Below are positions 32,425 to 41,255 of a stretch of DNA of 64,000 bases, piece after piece (the stretch's first letter is position 1; every line of letters starts with the position of its first letter). This DNA is from Perlabentimonas sp034003245. Its GTDB lineage: Bacteria; Bacteroidota; Bacteroidia; Bacteroidales; Tenuifilaceae. A program made the translations under genes and the position numbers. Under the pieces are notes generated by a model that worked only from the letters and a program-made list of their open reading frames with translations, ran no database searches and was not told where the DNA came from. The stretch is from NCBI GenBank assembly GCA_034003245.1, contig JAVEYY010000003.1, positions 1-64,000 of the forward strand, in the 5' to 3' direction.

Positions 32425-34899
32425 TTAGCTAGCGTTTGAAGTAAGCACCTTTTCAATCTTACCGTAAACCCCTTCAACCAAACTATCGGCGGTATGCCCT
32501 TCGGGCTGAATGGGTTCGAGGAATCGAACGGTTACTTTTTTCCATGGGCGGGGAATCTTTGCCCCTATAGGCAACGCCTTATCGGCTCCCTCAATGGCTA
32601 CGGGAACAACTGGAACATTCAACTCCGTACTCAGAATTGCAAAGGTTTTCTTAAACTCGCCCAGTGCGCCATCCTTTGAGCGGGTTCCCTCGGGGAAGAT
32701 AATTACCTTGCGACCCTCCTTTAGAGCAGCTGCCATTTGGTGTATCGAATCCTTGATATTTCCATCCATATCAACAACAATAACGTTGTTGGTGCGAGCA
32801 AGGAAGCGAAGAAATCCATTATTTACATGTTTCTTCTTAGCGTAGAAGTAGGTTTGCCTAAATACTTTACGTTTAAGAAATGTAGCCACAAACAGGCCAT
32901 CGATAAAACTCTGATGGTTTGGAGTAATAATACATGGTCCCTCGGGAATATTCTCTACCCCTTCGCCATGGAATCGGAAGTATATCTTAAAAAAATACTT
33001 GGCTAAACTTTTAAGGATATTGTGAGTAGGCCACGACTTGGGTAGCTTTACGTCAACCTTCTCCTTTAGCAACTCGGCCCAGCTATGGGTTTCGTCCTTA
33101 AACCACTGTTTTTTCTCCTTTATGTATTCAGCCAAATGGCTAAGCGAGGGGAAACTAATCAGCTTCTTCTCGTCCAACTTCACGCCAAAACTACAATCGA
33201 TGTAATCTATAAGGCTCATCTTGTTCAGCGAGTCAAGTCCCAAATCAAACTCAACGTGATGTCCGGGCTGAATGTCGAAATCGATCTGCGATTCAATAAA
33301 CCCTTTTACCGCCAAGTAGTATTCAGTCTCTTCAAATTGCTGAGCAATATTCTTTTTCTCCTGCGATTTCTCTACATGTTCGGCAAGTTTAAAACGTTGA
33401 ATCTTGCCCAACCGGGTACGAGGCAGCTCCGTACCAACAAGGGCAAATTTCATGATTCGCTTGTATGGCGATAGTTTTGCATTGAAAACGGGGATAATTT
33501 CGCTCTTGAAGTATGCGTTTAAATCATTAACTCCCATCTGAGTTAGTAACTCTTCATTTGGCAGTATGGCAATATGTAAATGGTTATTGTGAAGAAAAAC
33601 CCCGGCTTCCTTCACAACCTCGAAACTCTTTTCAAAAGCAATCTCCAGCTCAACGGGGTTAACATTCTTTCCGCTCGAAAGGATGATGATGTCCTTCTTA
33701 CGCCCAGTGATAAAAAGAAACCCGTCTTTATCAATTCGGCCTAAATCACCTGTATATAGCCAGCCATCCTTAAGCACATCAGCAGTCTCCTCAGGTCTGT
33801 TGTAGTATCCCTGCATTACGTTATGGCCCTTGGCAACAATTTCACCTTCGCGGATTTCCACTTGAACTCCAGGAAGTGCCTGCCCTGGTGAACCAATTTT
33901 CACTTTACCCGGACGGGTAAAGGTAATCATGGGAGCAGCTTCGGTCATTCCAAAACCTTCGAGTACATCAAAGCCTAAAGTTTGAAACATGCTACCCACA
34001 TGCTTAGGCAGCGCTGCGCCGCCACTTACAAGGTATTGCAGGTTTCCCCCAAAATTGTCGTGTACTTTCTTGAATATTTTAAAGGCCAGCTTTCGACTAC
34101 CGCTAAGCTTTACAATACGATAGAATAGTCTTCCAATGAAAGTTGCGTCAATTTTCGATTTAATCCCTTTGTAGATAATCTCGTACAAACGGGGCACGCC
34201 AATCATAATGGCTACCTGGTTGTTCTTAAGGGTTTCGAGCAAATCGGACGACTGCATGGAGGGGGACATCACTATCGTTCCTCCAACGTAAAGCGGAGCC
34301 ATCATCGATCCAGCCAGTGGAAAAACATGGTGTAGGGGCAAAAGCATTAGCACCTGTCTGTCGTGCCTGTAAATCTTAACCTTTACCGAAACACCATCGA
34401 GGTTGGCAATAATATTTTTGTACGACAGCATAACCCCCTTGGGGCTACCGGTGGTACCTGAAGTGTATATTATCACCGCTGTTTTCTCAACATCATCGGG
34501 TTCAAGCCATTCAATAACACTATGGACCTCCTCGTGATTACTATCGCCAAAGAAATGAACTTCAGGCGAATAGTTTACCTGTTTCATAATCTCCTCAACA
34601 TTGGTCTTGAGCGCTGGGCTCGAGAACAACATTTCGGGGCGACAATCATTTAGAATATAGCTGGCGTCGTATGCCGACGACATAAAGTCGATGGGAACCA
34701 CCACACAGCCATTACGCCAACCGGCGTAGAACGCAGCAATCCACTCAGCTCTGTTCTCCGAATAAATTGCAATCTTCTTGTAATCTTTCCCCCTAAACAG
34801 CAACGCGTAACTCTCAATCATTTGAAGCAACTCGCCATAGCTGTAACTCTTGCCTTTCGTAACAAGTGCAATTCTCGAAGTGTCCTTTACATTAATCAT
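32425..34899 (-). CDS. Acyl-ACP/CoA synthetase - acyl carrier protein - PlsC acyltransferase fusion
   Basis: An 824-aa three-part protein. Residues 1-about 500 are an AMP-binding synthetase (P-loop IIYTSGTTGSPKG near 142, then GYYNRPEETADVLKDGWLYTGD in two parts near 365). Residues about 525-600 are an acyl carrier domain with phosphopantetheine Ser557 in LGLDSLNK. Residues about 630-824 are a lysophosphatidate acyltransferase with His662 in NHQSFID and FPEGTRSKDG near 735. Inferred action: activate a free fatty acid, load it on the built-in carrier and transfer it to a lysophospholipid, similar in purpose to E. coli Aas but with the domains in the reverse order and a carrier added. Own promoter at 34996-35027. 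Confidence 0.93.
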   Translation of the reverse strand: MINVKDTSRIALVTKGKSYSYGELLQMIESYALLFRGKDYKKIAIYSENRAEWIAAFYAGWRNGCVVVPIDFMSSAYDASYILNDCRPEMLFSSPALKTNVEEIMKQVNYSPEVHFFGDSNHEEVHSVIEWLEPDDVEKTAVIIYTSGTTGSPKGVMLSYKNIIANLDGVSVKVKIYRHDRQVLMLLPLHHVFPLAGSMMAPLYVGGTIVMSPSMQSSDLLETLKNNQVAIMIGVPRLYEIIYKGIKSKIDATFIGRLFYRIVKLSGSRKLAFKIFKKVHDNFGGNLQYLVSGGAALPKHVGSMFQTLGFDVLEGFGMTEAAPMITFTRPGKVKIGSPGQALPGVQVEIREGEIVAKGHNVMQGYYNRPEETADVLKDGWLYTGDLGRIDKDGFLFITGRKKDIIILSSGKNVNPVELEIAFEKSFEVVKEAGVFLHNNHLHIAILPNEELLTQMGVNDLNAYFKSEIIPVFNAKLSPYKRIMKFALVGTELPRTRLGKIQRFKLAEHVEKSQEKKNIAQQFEETEYYLAVKGFIESQIDFDIQPGHHVEFDLGLDSLNKMSLIDYIDCSFGVKLDEKKLISFPSLSHLAEYIKEKKQWFKDETHSWAELLKEKVDVKLPKSWPTHNILKSLAKYFFKIYFRFHGEGVENIPEGPCIITPNHQSFIDGLFVATFLKRKVFRQTYFYAKKKHVNNGFLRFLARTNNVIVVDMDGNIKDSIHQMAAALKEGRKVIIFPEGTRSKDGALGEFKKTFAILSTELNVPVVPVAIEGADKALPIGAKIPRPWKKVTVRFLEPIQPEGHTADSLVEGVYGKIEKVLTSNAS

Positions 34900-34995
34900 A
34901 TGGTTATTGGTTAAGTATTAATAAACAACACTAACGTGTTGCTATTGTTTAAAATACAACTCAATTTGTTAATCAACTGTCGAATCCAAGCGCCA

Positions 34996-35027
34996 CAAAG
35001 GTAGATGTTTTTCAACACTAATTCAAA
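34996..35027 (-). promoter_or_regulatory. Promoter of the acyl synthetase fusion gene
   Basis: The minus strand reads TTTG (35024-35027), a 20-nt spacer, and TACCTTTG (34996-35003), an exact match to the Bacteroidota -33/-7 promoter. The start near 34990 leaves a leader of about 90 nt. Confidence 0.75.
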
Positions 35028-35149
35028 CGGTTATTTAAAACAGTTAGGGCTAAAGCATTTACAGGCTATAAAACAGGGCTAATCTTTTATGAAAATATTT
35101 TTTCGCAATTACATTTATGCTAACTTCACTTGTTCAAATTCTTGAATCT

Positions 35150-38100
35150 ATGAAAAAAATATCCTCGCTACTAATTGTAGCCACTTCCCTTTTTATCAAT
35201 GCATTTGGTCAAGAATCATCTGTGTATTTTATTTCTGAACCAACCCTTTCGCCCGATGGCTCGGTGGTGGTTTTCAGCTACGAGAATGATCTGTGGAAGG
35301 TCTCATCAAGTGGAGGAACCGCCTACCGGCTTACCGCCATGGATGGAATGGAAACCCTTCCCCGCTTCTCGCCCGACGGCCAGTGGATTGCTTTTACCAG
35401 TGGGCAGAATGGCACTCAAAATGTTTACGTAATGCCTGCCAATGGAGGTGAAATTACTCAACTAACATTTCACGAAGCCAACGATCATGTGGATAGCTGG
35501 TCGTGGGATTCGAAGTGGATATACTTTTCATCGGATCGCTACAATCTATACTCAACATATCGTGTAGCGGTTACGGGAGGAACACCCCAAAGACTTTTTG
35601 AGCACTACTTTAACAATCCACACCATACTGTGCAGCACCCTAAAACCAACGACTTTTACTTCACCGACTCGTGGGAGAGTTTCATGTTTCCCCAGCGGAA
35701 GCGATATAAAGGCGACCACAGCCCACAAATTCTCTCGTACAATCCCACTTCCAAAGAGTTTGTGCAGCATACCCATTACAAGGGAAAGGATATGTGGCCA
35801 ACTATCGACAAGAATGGTAACGTGTTCTTTGTGTCCGACGAGCATAACAATGAGTATAACCTTTACCAGCTGGTTAATGGCGAAAAAGTTCTTCTAACTC
35901 AGTTCGATGCTTCTATCAAACGACCTCAAGTAAGCGCTAATGGCGAAATAATTGTTTTTGTTAAGGATTATCAACTTTGGACTTATGATGTGGCGAAAAA
36001 AATCAGCAGTAAACTTCCTGTAAATCTTTTTAGCAACTCGACTCTAGAACTTGAAAATGGATTTGATGTTGAAGGAAAAATCTCAAACTTCGACATCTCT
36101 CCCGATAACAAGAAGATTGCGTTTGTTTCACGGGGTGAGCTTTTTGTTTCGGATATAAAGGGGAAATTTGTGAAGCGCATGCCCACAAACCCCAACGAAA
36201 GGGTTATTGAAGTTAATTGGACAAGCGATAATATCACACTTATATTCAGCCAAACAGCCAATGGATGGCCAAACTGGTTTAGCATTGCTGCCCACGGGAA
36301 TGAACGTGAAAAGCAACTAACAACCGACTCTAAAACTAGTCGACAGATGACCCTCAACAGCAAGCGTACCCAAGGGGTTTACCTTTGCGGAAGAGATGAG
36401 GTGAAAATCCTAGACTTTAAGGCAGGGAAGGCAAAAACCATTGCCACCGACGAGATATGGGGATTCCAAAGCTCTTCGCCTCGTTTCTCGCCCGACGATA
36501 AGTATATATCTTTTACAGCATTCCGCAACTTTGAACAGGATATATTTATTCATGAAATAGCTACTGGAAAAACCATAAATCTAACAAATACAGGAGTTAC
36601 CGAATCGGAACCAGCTTGGTCGCCCGATGGCAAGTACATCTACTTTTCAACTTACCGTTACTCGCCAAGCTATCCTCGAGGCATACAATCGAGCAGCATC
36701 TATCGCATTCCGCTCTACCGCTTCAACAACGATTTCAAGACCACAGCCTTTGGTAATCTTTTTGAAAAAGATTCCAAAAAGGACACCACTATTACCATAA
36801 AAATAGATATGCAGGGAATAGAGGAGCGTTGGGAAATTGTTCGTGTTTCGGGGGGTGAACAGTACTCGCCATTCCCTGTGAAGAGCGGCGAAGAAACAAT
36901 ACTCCTCTTTGAATCCGATCACGACAAGGGCGAAAACGCCCTTTGGAAGATGACATACAAACCTTTTGAATCGCCAAAAGCCGAAAGGGTTTCTCAATTC
37001 TCGCTAAACAATGGATACCAGCTGGCTCAGGCTAAAACCGATTTCTATGTCCTGGCCAACGGCAACATTCATAAGGCCGACTTAAAGGGAAATAAGCTGG
37101 AAAAGATTGAGGTTAAGCATCCTTTCAGCAAGCAGCTTCGCGCAGAGTTCAACCAGATGTTCTTCGAAACCTGGAGCATTATTCAGGAGAATTTTTATGA
37201 TGAGAATTTCCATGGCGTAAGCTGGGAAAAGAAACGCGACTACTACGCAAATTTCCTACCCCATGTCCGCCATCGCGATAATCTCAGAGCTCTTTTAAAC
37301 GATATGCTTGGTGAGCTAAACGCCTCGCACATGGGATTTCGATCTGTGGGCGATGAGGAAAAATCGTTTTACTCTTCTACCTCGGCTGCTCTTGGAGTAA
37401 TTTTCGACAAGGCGAATCCATACAAAGTGGAGCGGATTATCAGAAACTCCAATTTAGATATTACCGAACCCATACTACAATCTGGAGATATAATTGTTGC
37501 AGTAAACGACAATAAGATAAATCCTGAGATTAACCGCGAGTTCTACTTTGCTTTCCCATCGCGTCAGCGAGAAGTTAGCCTTACCATACTTCGTAAGAAT
37601 AAAGAGATTAAGGTCGTAGTGCCCACACATACTACGGGTCAAATATCATCGCTCCTTTACGATGAGTGGATTATCGAAAACCGCGAGTATGTTACCAAAA
37701 AAAGCAATGGCCGAATTGCGTACGTGTACATGAAGGATATGGGGGAAGGAGCGCTCAACCAGTTCCTAATTGATATGACCACCCATGCCGAGAAGGCTGA
37801 AGCGCTTATTTTTGACCTAAGGTACAACCGCGGCGGTAATGTACACGACGAGGTGTTGCAATTCCTCTCGCAGAAACCTTACCTGCAGTGGAAATATCGT
37901 GAGGGCAAACTATCACCTCAGCCCAACTTTGCGCCATCGGCAAAACCAATGGTTCTGGTTATGAATGAGCATAGCCTTAGCGATGCCGAGATGACCGCTG
38001 CTGGCTTCCGCCAGCTGGGCTTGGGCAAGCTGATTGGCACCGAGACCTACCGTTGGATAATCTTTACATCTGGAAAAGGGCTAGTTGATGGATCTTTTGT

Positions 38101-38260
38101 AAGGATTCCTGCCTGGGGATGCTACACGCTAGATGGTAAAAACCTCGAACTGGAAGGTGTTGCCCCCGATATCTACATAAATACAACATTTAAGGACAGA
38201 ATTGAGAATAGGGATCCTCAGCTGGACAAAGCTATTGAACAGATACTAAATGAACTATAG
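35150..38260 (+). CDS. Tricorn-like S41 protease
   Basis: A 1036-aa exported protein starting MKKISSLL with a signal peptide (to about FGQ, residue 21). Two TolB/tricorn-type beta-propellers fill about 25-640 (repeats such as LSPDGSVVVF, FSPDGQWIAF, WSPDGKYIYF). The protease part follows: core domain with His727 (NASHMG), PDZ domain about 745-840, and the second core domain with Ser944 (HSLSDAE), the likely nucleophile. Tricorn homologues trim peptides made by other proteases; bacterial ones with signal peptides act in the periplasm. The in-frame ATG at 35117 would put 11 residues before the signal peptide and was not used. Confidence 0.93.
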   Translation: MKKISSLLIVATSLFINAFGQESSVYFISEPTLSPDGSVVVFSYENDLWKVSSSGGTAYRLTAMDGMETLPRFSPDGQWIAFTSGQNGTQNVYVMPANGGEITQLTFHEANDHVDSWSWDSKWIYFSSDRYNLYSTYRVAVTGGTPQRLFEHYFNNPHHTVQHPKTNDFYFTDSWESFMFPQRKRYKGDHSPQILSYNPTSKEFVQHTHYKGKDMWPTIDKNGNVFFVSDEHNNEYNLYQLVNGEKVLLTQFDASIKRPQVSANGEIIVFVKDYQLWTYDVAKKISSKLPVNLFSNSTLELENGFDVEGKISNFDISPDNKKIAFVSRGELFVSDIKGKFVKRMPTNPNERVIEVNWTSDNITLIFSQTANGWPNWFSIAAHGNEREKQLTTDSKTSRQMTLNSKRTQGVYLCGRDEVKILDFKAGKAKTIATDEIWGFQSSSPRFSPDDKYISFTAFRNFEQDIFIHEIATGKTINLTNTGVTESEPAWSPDGKYIYFSTYRYSPSYPRGIQSSSIYRIPLYRFNNDFKTTAFGNLFEKDSKKDTTITIKIDMQGIEERWEIVRVSGGEQYSPFPVKSGEETILLFESDHDKGENALWKMTYKPFESPKAERVSQFSLNNGYQLAQAKTDFYVLANGNIHKADLKGNKLEKIEVKHPFSKQLRAEFNQMFFETWSIIQENFYDENFHGVSWEKKRDYYANFLPHVRHRDNLRALLNDMLGELNASHMGFRSVGDEEKSFYSSTSAALGVIFDKANPYKVERIIRNSNLDITEPILQSGDIIVAVNDNKINPEINREFYFAFPSRQREVSLTILRKNKEIKVVVPTHTTGQISSLLYDEWIIENREYVTKKSNGRIAYVYMKDMGEGALNQFLIDMTTHAEKAEALIFDLRYNRGGNVHDEVLQFLSQKPYLQWKYREGKLSPQPNFAPSAKPMVLVMNEHSLSDAEMTAAGFRQLGLGKLIGTETYRWIIFTSGKGLVDGSFVRIPAWGCYTLDGKNLELEGVAPDIYINTTFKDRIENRDPQLDKAIEQILNEL

Positions 38261-38271
38261 CAAGCCAAACA

Positions 38272-38305
38272 AAAAACCCCAGCGCAAAATAAGCCTGGGG
38301 TTTTT
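38272..38305. terminator. Bidirectional terminator between tricorn and BOF genes
   Basis: AAAAACCCCAG (38272-38282) pairs with CTGGGGTTTTT (38295-38305) over 11 bp, giving T tracts for both strands. It serves the tricorn gene (plus) and the regulator/BOF cluster (minus). Confidence 0.9.
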
Positions 38306-38336
38306 GCTTCACTAAATTGCTTAGTCCGGATTAGTT

Positions 38337-38714
38337 TCACTCAACAAATTCAATCAGTTCAACTTCGATTTCAGTTCCCTCCAGAAAATCATAATCGACC
38401 TCTCCGGTAAGAACAACCTCAGTTTTGTCATCGAATGTTCTGCTGGGCATTACATTATTCTCTAACTCAATGCGTATTTTTCCTGTAGAGTCTTTAAACT
38501 CGAAGGTGTCCTTGTTTACTTGCTTAATAATATAGCCCCTCAGCTTTACAATTGTATCTGAACGGTCGAGCTTTGAGGCACTCTCCTTTACCTCCTTAAC
38601 AGTGTATAGCCTTACCTCAGAACCGGGCCCATGAAACTGTCCGTATGCTATACTCCCAAAACTCATAAGCAACAAAAGAAAGGGGAGAAATCTAAGAACT
38701 CTTTTCATTTTCAC
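38337..38714 (-). CDS. YgiW/YdeI-type BOF (OB-fold) stress protein
   Basis: A 125-aa protein with a signal peptide (about residues 1-25, ending AYGQ). The rest matches the bacterial OB-fold (BOF) family: VKLRGYIIKQVNKDTFEFKD, then IRIELENNV and GEVDYDFLEGTEIEV, in a periplasmic domain of about 95 residues. Family members (YgiW/VisP, YdeI) help resist stresses such as peroxide, cadmium, acid and antimicrobial peptides. It is the last gene of a cluster with a PepSY-like lipoprotein and a sensor/regulator pair, recalling E. coli ygiW beside qseBC. Confidence 0.85.
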   Translation of the reverse strand: MKMKRVLRFLPFLLLLMSFGSIAYGQFHGPGSEVRLYTVKEVKESASKLDRSDTIVKLRGYIIKQVNKDTFEFKDSTGKIRIELENNVMPSRTFDDKTEVVLTGEVDYDFLEGTEIEVELIEFVE

Positions 38715-38723
38715 ACCTACTTG

Positions 38724-39149
38724 TTAGTTATCAATTCTAAGGAAATCACCATTCATATTGAATTCAAGATCAAGTCCATTGTCCAGCTCAATTTGCTGAT
38801 TTCTATCGTCGAGTTCCCACCCCACAATAAAATTAGTTGAGTAGTTCGCTAAAACATAGTCGAGCAACTTGCTTGGAATTACGCTATCGGGAAGTTTAGT
38901 GGTTCCATCAATTTCGATAATTTCCTTTTTCCGGTTAAACTCCAGAAAGAATCCTCCCTCAAGGGTAATATCGTAGGTCAATTCAAAACCATCTTTATCC
39001 TCGATTGCTTGTATTACTGGATTGGCAGGGAAATGAGTTTCGAGGTATGCGGAAATTTCGGAAGGAATATCACTAATTGGTAGTATCTCCTCCTTATCGC
39101 AGCTGGTGAGGAAAAATGGCAGTAGTGCTAAAAGAAAAATCTTCTTCAT
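38724..39149 (-). CDS. PepSY-like lipoprotein
   Basis: A 141-aa protein with a lipoprotein signal (LTSC, residues 14-17). The mature part is two repeats of a PepSY-like fold (about 28-80 and 92-141): IPSEISAYLETHFPANP then GFELTYDITLEGG, and IPSKLLDYVLANYSTN then IELDNGLDLEFNMNG. Such periplasmic proteins are found next to sensor kinases in Bacteroidota and may modulate them. It ends 9 nt before the BOF gene and starts 122 nt after the kinase stop, with a -7 box in that gap. Confidence 0.75.
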   Translation of the reverse strand: MKKIFLLALLPFFLTSCDKEEILPISDIPSEISAYLETHFPANPVIQAIEDKDGFELTYDITLEGGFFLEFNRKKEIIEIDGTTKLPDSVIPSKLLDYVLANYSTNFIVGWELDDRNQQIELDNGLDLEFNMNGDFLRIDN

Positions 39150-39230
39150 ATCAATTATATTTAAAAGTGCATCCTTACTCTTTTATGGATTTTCAGGTAA
39201 TCTCCGTTTGGTAGCCTGTAAACTACATCA

Positions 39231-39238
39231 CAAAAGTA
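39231..39238 (-). promoter_or_regulatory. Candidate -7 box for the PepSY-like/BOF pair
   Basis: The minus strand reads TACTTTTG (exact TAnnTTTG), 81 nt before the start codon at 39149. No -33 match, so transcription from the regulator pair is also possible. Confidence 0.4.
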
Positions 39239-39271
39239 AGCCCCGATATTGGAGAAATTCTGGAGAGACTT

Positions 39272-40507
39272 TTATTCCGAAAATTTTATCTGTATTGAAT
39301 GATTACTATCATCAATATGGTAAGTAATAGAGAAATGGTACAGGTCGCAAATCTGCTTTACTATGGCCAAACCTATGCCAAGGTTACCCTGTGAACCTTT
39401 CTGAAAACGCTCCAATAGGTCAGCAGGATTCCCCCCGTATGGTAAACCACTGTTTTTAATGATCAGCTGCTGCTGATTTAGCTCAATGGAGAAATATCCG
39501 CCCTCAACATTGTACTTAACAGCATTCTTAAGCAGATTGGTTACAAGTATTTCGGCAAGACCTCCATCAACTCGCAGTTTACACTCGGAAATCTTGCACT
39601 GAAGGGATATTCCTCGCAACTCGATAGCTTCACGGAAAAAATCGAGTGACTGCCTAATAGTATTATCAAAATTAACCAACACCACATTGCTATACTCCTG
39701 ATTCCCAATCTTACTGAGCAACAACAGGGATCGTTGGGTTTGCGACAGTTTAACGAATGCGCTATGAATTGCCTTAAGTTTACCATAGTTCTGCTCATCG
39801 AACATTTTTTCGTTTAGTAGCATCTCGACACTTGATCTTATAACTGCCAGATGGGTTTGCAGCTCATGCGATGCATTCTCGTTAAACTCCTTGGTTCTTT
39901 TGTAGTCGTGTACAATTTTATTTAGCAATGCTTCCACAGTTGTGTTTAGGGTGTTAAACTCATCAATACCCGTTTGAGAAAACGTTGGAACAGGCTCGGT
40001 AATTCTAAATGACGTAATTTTTTGGAGTGTTTGATAGAACGGCCTCCAAATTCTACCCGAAACGTGCTTGATCATTAACAAAAAAGTAACAGCAATGAGG
40101 AGTAAAAGCCCAACAACAATTAGCAAAGTCCCCTCAAAAATATCGTCGTTTCCAACCAGCAAATGGCTGAGTACAATGGTAACATCATCGCCCTTGTGGT
40201 TAATGGTAAAGAATAGCTCACGGTAGGGAACCATCTCGTTGTCGCCTGTCTCTAGCAGTGAGGTATCCTTAAAAACAGGGGAATTATATCTAACGCCCTC
40301 AATAAGTCTTGATACATTATTGTATTCGGGAAAATCGTTGTGGATGGCATGGTACTTCACCAGCCTGTTCATCTCGTAGGTCAAGAACTCATCGGTTTCC
40401 TCGTATATTACAAATCGAATCATAAAAAACACGAAAAGACTGCCTACTACCATTACTGGGATAAGCCAAATCAGTGCTATTCGATAAGTTTTATTGATAA
40501 GTTTCAT
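39272..40507 (-). CDS. Two-component sensor histidine kinase
   Basis: A 411-aa membrane kinase with transmembrane segments at about 12-33 and 126-146 and a periplasmic sensor part of about 90 residues between them. The dimerisation domain has the phosphorylated His214 in NASHELQTHL; the usual Pro of HELRTPL is His here. The ATP-binding domain has the N box (LLKNAVKYNVEGG, about 325) and G box (GIGLAIVKQICDLY, about 380). There is no HAMP segment of normal length. Its start is 3 nt after the regulator gene ends, so the pair is co-transcribed. Confidence 0.93.
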   Translation of the reverse strand: MKLINKTYRIALIWLIPVMVVGSLFVFFMIRFVIYEETDEFLTYEMNRLVKYHAIHNDFPEYNNVSRLIEGVRYNSPVFKDTSLLETGDNEMVPYRELFFTINHKGDDVTIVLSHLLVGNDDIFEGTLLIVVGLLLLIAVTFLLMIKHVSGRIWRPFYQTLQKITSFRITEPVPTFSQTGIDEFNTLNTTVEALLNKIVHDYKRTKEFNENASHELQTHLAVIRSSVEMLLNEKMFDEQNYGKLKAIHSAFVKLSQTQRSLLLLSKIGNQEYSNVVLVNFDNTIRQSLDFFREAIELRGISLQCKISECKLRVDGGLAEILVTNLLKNAVKYNVEGGYFSIELNQQQLIIKNSGLPYGGNPADLLERFQKGSQGNLGIGLAIVKQICDLYHFSITYHIDDSNHSIQIKFSE

Positions 40508-40510
40508 TAC

Positions 40511-41191
40511 TTATTCCTCAGGCTCAAACTTATATCCTACACCATATACAGCTTTAATGGGATCGTGCACGTCCATTTGAGTTATTTTCTTTCGGAGATT
40601 TTTAATGTGTGAGTAAATAAAATCGAAGGAATCGGCCAAATCCATATTGTCGCCCCAAATGTGTTCAGCTATACTCTCACGTGAGATTACCCTACTGGGG
40701 TTCGAGAAGAAAAAGAGCAGGATATCGAATTCGCTTTTGGTTAGTTCAAGCGCCTTCCCATTTACCTCAGCCATTCTACTTGACGTATTGATAGTGATAC
40801 TGCCCATGGTTATGGTTGTGGTTCCGGCAAAATTACGTCGTCGGACCAGAGATTTAACCCGTGCCACCAGCTCGGCCATATCGAATGGTTTGGTAATGTA
40901 ATCGTCGGCCCCCAGCTCTAATCCCTCCACCTTGTTATCAATTGAATTCCGGGCCGAAACAACTATTATTCCTGTCTGCGGATTAACGCGTTTTATTTCC
41001 CGGATTAAATTCAGACCCGATCCATCGGGCAGATTAATATCTACAATCAGCAGATCGTACTCGTAAAGATGTATCTTTTCGTGTGCCTTAGTATAGTTCT
41101 CAACCATCTCGCATAGAAAACTTTCACCCATTAGCGTTAGTGATATCGAACTAAGCAGGTCCAAATTGTCCTCAATAACCAAAATCTTCAT
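40511..41191 (-). CDS. OmpR-family response regulator
   Basis: A 226-aa regulator with a receiver domain (about 1-115: E7/D8, phospho-acceptor D51 in VDINLPDG, K in TKPF about 100) and an OmpR/PhoB winged-helix DNA-binding domain (about 130-222, ending VYGVGYKFE). It pairs with the kinase 3 nt downstream. Two direct copies of TTGGATA with an 11-bp period upstream (41228-41246) look like its own binding site. Confidence 0.95.
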   Translation of the reverse strand: MKILVIEDNLDLLSSISLTLMGESFLCEMVENYTKAHEKIHLYEYDLLIVDINLPDGSGLNLIREIKRVNPQTGIIVVSARNSIDNKVEGLELGADDYITKPFDMAELVARVKSLVRRRNFAGTTTITMGSITINTSSRMAEVNGKALELTKSEFDILLFFFSNPSRVISRESIAEHIWGDNMDLADSFDFIYSHIKNLRKKITQMDVHDPIKAVYGVGYKFEPEE

Positions 41192-41209
41192 TTAACAAGA
41201 TTTTTTTTG

Positions 41210-41246
41210 CAATGATAGCATCAAACTTTGGATAAAACTTGGATAA
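41210..41246 (-). promoter_or_regulatory. Promoter and direct-repeat operator of the regulator gene
   Basis: TTGGATA occurs at 41228-41234 and 41239-41245, an 11-bp period, the spacing favoured by OmpR/PhoB-type regulators. A -7-like box reads TATCATTG on the minus strand (41210-41217, one mismatch). The repeats cover the position where a -33 element would be, so they may mark autoregulation. Confidence 0.5.
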
Positions 41247-41255
41247 TCTGCATTA

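Noticed and set aside
32511..32535. tRNA-like GGTTCGAGGAATCGAAC stretch
   Set aside because: It is inside the PlsC coding region, has no cloverleaf and no acceptor stem.
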